The position numbers were made by a program, and so were the translations under genes. Below are positions 5,852 to 6,808 of a stretch of DNA of 6,808 bases, piece by piece; position 1 is the stretch's first letter, and every line of letters starts with the position of its first letter. The stretch comes from Rhodoferax sp. (lineage in GTDB: Bacteria; Pseudomonadota; Gammaproteobacteria; Burkholderiales; Burkholderiaceae_C), in NCBI GenBank assembly GCA_023231075.1, contig JALNWC010000142.1, positions 1 to 6,808 on the forward strand, in the 5' to 3' direction. Below the pieces are notes generated by a model. It was not told the DNA's origin and made no database searches. It worked only from the letters and a program-made list of their open reading frames with translations.

Positions 5852-6808
5852 ATGAATCCATTGCTCTCCCTTTTGCAGCCCTACCCTTTCGAGCGGCTGC
5901 GCCAGCTTTTTTCCGGCACCACCCCCAACCCGGCCTATGCGCCCATCAGCCTCGGTCTGGGCGAACCCAGGCACGCCACGCCGGCGTTCATTCAGCAAGC
6001 CATGGTGGACGCCATCCAGCGCACGCCCAGCGGCTTGGCCAGCTACCCGGCCACGGCGGGTGAGCCCGCGCTGCGCGAGGCGTTTGCCCAATGGCTGCAC
6101 ACCCGCTACGGCCTGAGCGTGAACCCGCTCACGCAGATGCTGCCGGTGGCCGGCTCGCGCGAAGCCTTGTTTTCCCTCACGCAAACCGTCATCAACCCCG
6201 GCGCCGCCAGCGCTTCTGGTCAAAAACCGCTGGTGGTCTGCCCCAACCCGTTCTATCAAATCTACGAAGGCGCGGCGCTGCTGGCCGGGGCTTCAGTCTA
6301 TTACGTGGCCAGCGACCCGGCGCGCAACTTTACCCCCGACTGGGACAGCGTGCCGGCGTCGGTGTGGGCGCGCACCCAGCAACTTTTCGTTTGCTCGCCG
6401 GGCAACCCCACCGGCGCGGTGATGCCCCTGAGTGAATGGCAAAAACTGTTTGACTTGAGCGACCGCTTTGGTTTTGTCATTGCCTCCGACGAGTGCTACA
6501 GCGAGATTTATTTCCGCGACAAACCCCCCTTGGGCGGCATGGAAGCCGCCGTCAAGCTGGGCCGCACCGACTTCAAAAACCTGATCTCGCTGACCAGCCT
6601 GTCCAAGCGCAGCAACCTGCCCGGCATGCGCAGCGGTTTTGTCGCGGGCGACGCCGCCATCATGGCGCAATTTCTGCTGTACCGCACCTACCACGGCTGT
6701 GCCATGAGCCCGGTGGTGCAGGCCGCAAGCCTTGCCGCCTGGCGCGACGAAGCCCATGTCATTGACAACCGGGCGCTCTACAAGACCAAGTTCGCCCAGG
6801 TGACCCCG
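5852..6808 (+). CDS. dapC: Succinyldiaminopimelate aminotransferase DapC, 3' end outside window
   Basis: PLP-dependent class I/II aminotransferase (fold type I). DapC transfers an amino group from glutamate to N-succinyl-2-amino-6-ketopimelate in the succinylase branch of diaminopimelate/lysine synthesis; cytoplasmic. Exactly 319 codons are visible; the family is ~395-405 residues, so about 80 C-terminal residues are missing at the right edge. It begins MNPLLSLLQPYPFERLRQLF, as I expect for betaproteobacterial DapC. Seen in order are LGLGEP, ASYPATAGEPALREA, the cofactor-phosphate loop VAGSREALF, CPNPFYQIYEG, N185 in SPGNPTG, D213 and Y216 in ASDECYSE, and the Schiff-base lysine K252 in SLSKRSNLPGMRSG, with R260 a likely phosphate contact. 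The generic aminotransferase fold could also fit an aspartate/aromatic aminotransferase, but the N-terminal and SKRSNLPGMRSG signatures favour DapC. No SD precedes the ATG. It follows murI across the REP-like repeat and probably has its own promoter. Confidence 0.9.
   Translation, partial: MNPLLSLLQPYPFERLRQLFSGTTPNPAYAPISLGLGEPRHATPAFIQQAMVDAIQRTPSGLASYPATAGEPALREAFAQWLHTRYGLSVNPLTQMLPVAGSREALFSLTQTVINPGAASASGQKPLVVCPNPFYQIYEGAALLAGASVYYVASDPARNFTPDWDSVPASVWARTQQLFVCSPGNPTGAVMPLSEWQKLFDLSDRFGFVIASDECYSEIYFRDKPPLGGMEAAVKLGRTDFKNLISLTSLSKRSNLPGMRSGFVAGDAAIMAQFLLYRTYHGCAMSPVVQAASLAAWRDEAHVIDNRALYKTKFAQVTP

Noticed and set aside
4883..6259. 458-codon minus-strand open frame spanning murI, the repeat cluster and dapC
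   Set aside because: It runs antisense through two conserved enzymes and through the repeat element; composition is that of a shadow frame despite its length.

Overview
The window is GC-rich proteobacterial chromosome. Gene content and protein style point to a betaproteobacterium of the Burkholderiales, most likely Comamonadaceae (Rhodoferax/Polaromonas-like). This assignment is inferred from recognised protein families, not from a search. No rRNA, tRNA, CRISPR array, phage gene or transposase gene is visible. Coding density is high, with no gene-free stretch longer than about 140 bases.

Layout: (1) 1-1643, minus strand: most of a PLP-dependent Orn/Lys/Arg decarboxylase whose 3' end lies beyond the left edge. 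(2) 1770-3254, plus strand: a short NfeD-family membrane protein followed by a stomatin/SPFH protein of the QmcA/paraslipin type, a classic partner pair. They are separated by 138 bases that hold a cloverleaf-like palindromic repeat and a small tandem duplication. (3) 3352-5752, plus strand: a class I (iron-sulfur) fumarate hydratase whose stop codon overlaps the GTG start of glutamate racemase murI, so the two are probably co-transcribed. (4) 5691-5810: a REP/REPIN-like repeat cluster that forms the 3' end of murI and most of the murI-dapC gap. (5) 5852-6808, plus strand: the first 319 codons of dapC, an aminotransferase of the lysine/diaminopimelate pathway, running off the right edge.

Functionally the window is core metabolism and envelope. 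Fumarase serves the TCA cycle. MurI supplies D-glutamate, and DapC contributes to meso-diaminopimelate; both are peptidoglycan precursors. The NfeD/SPFH pair probably organises membrane protein quality control or microdomains. The decarboxylase makes a polyamine or cadaverine and consumes protons.

I see no new multi-gene system here. The most notable non-genic signals are two unrelated families of palindromic intergenic repeats. One appears to have supplied the last ~20 codons of murI. The dapC start lacks a Shine-Dalgarno sequence and has a -10-like box close upstream, which suggests a leaderless or nearly leaderless transcript.
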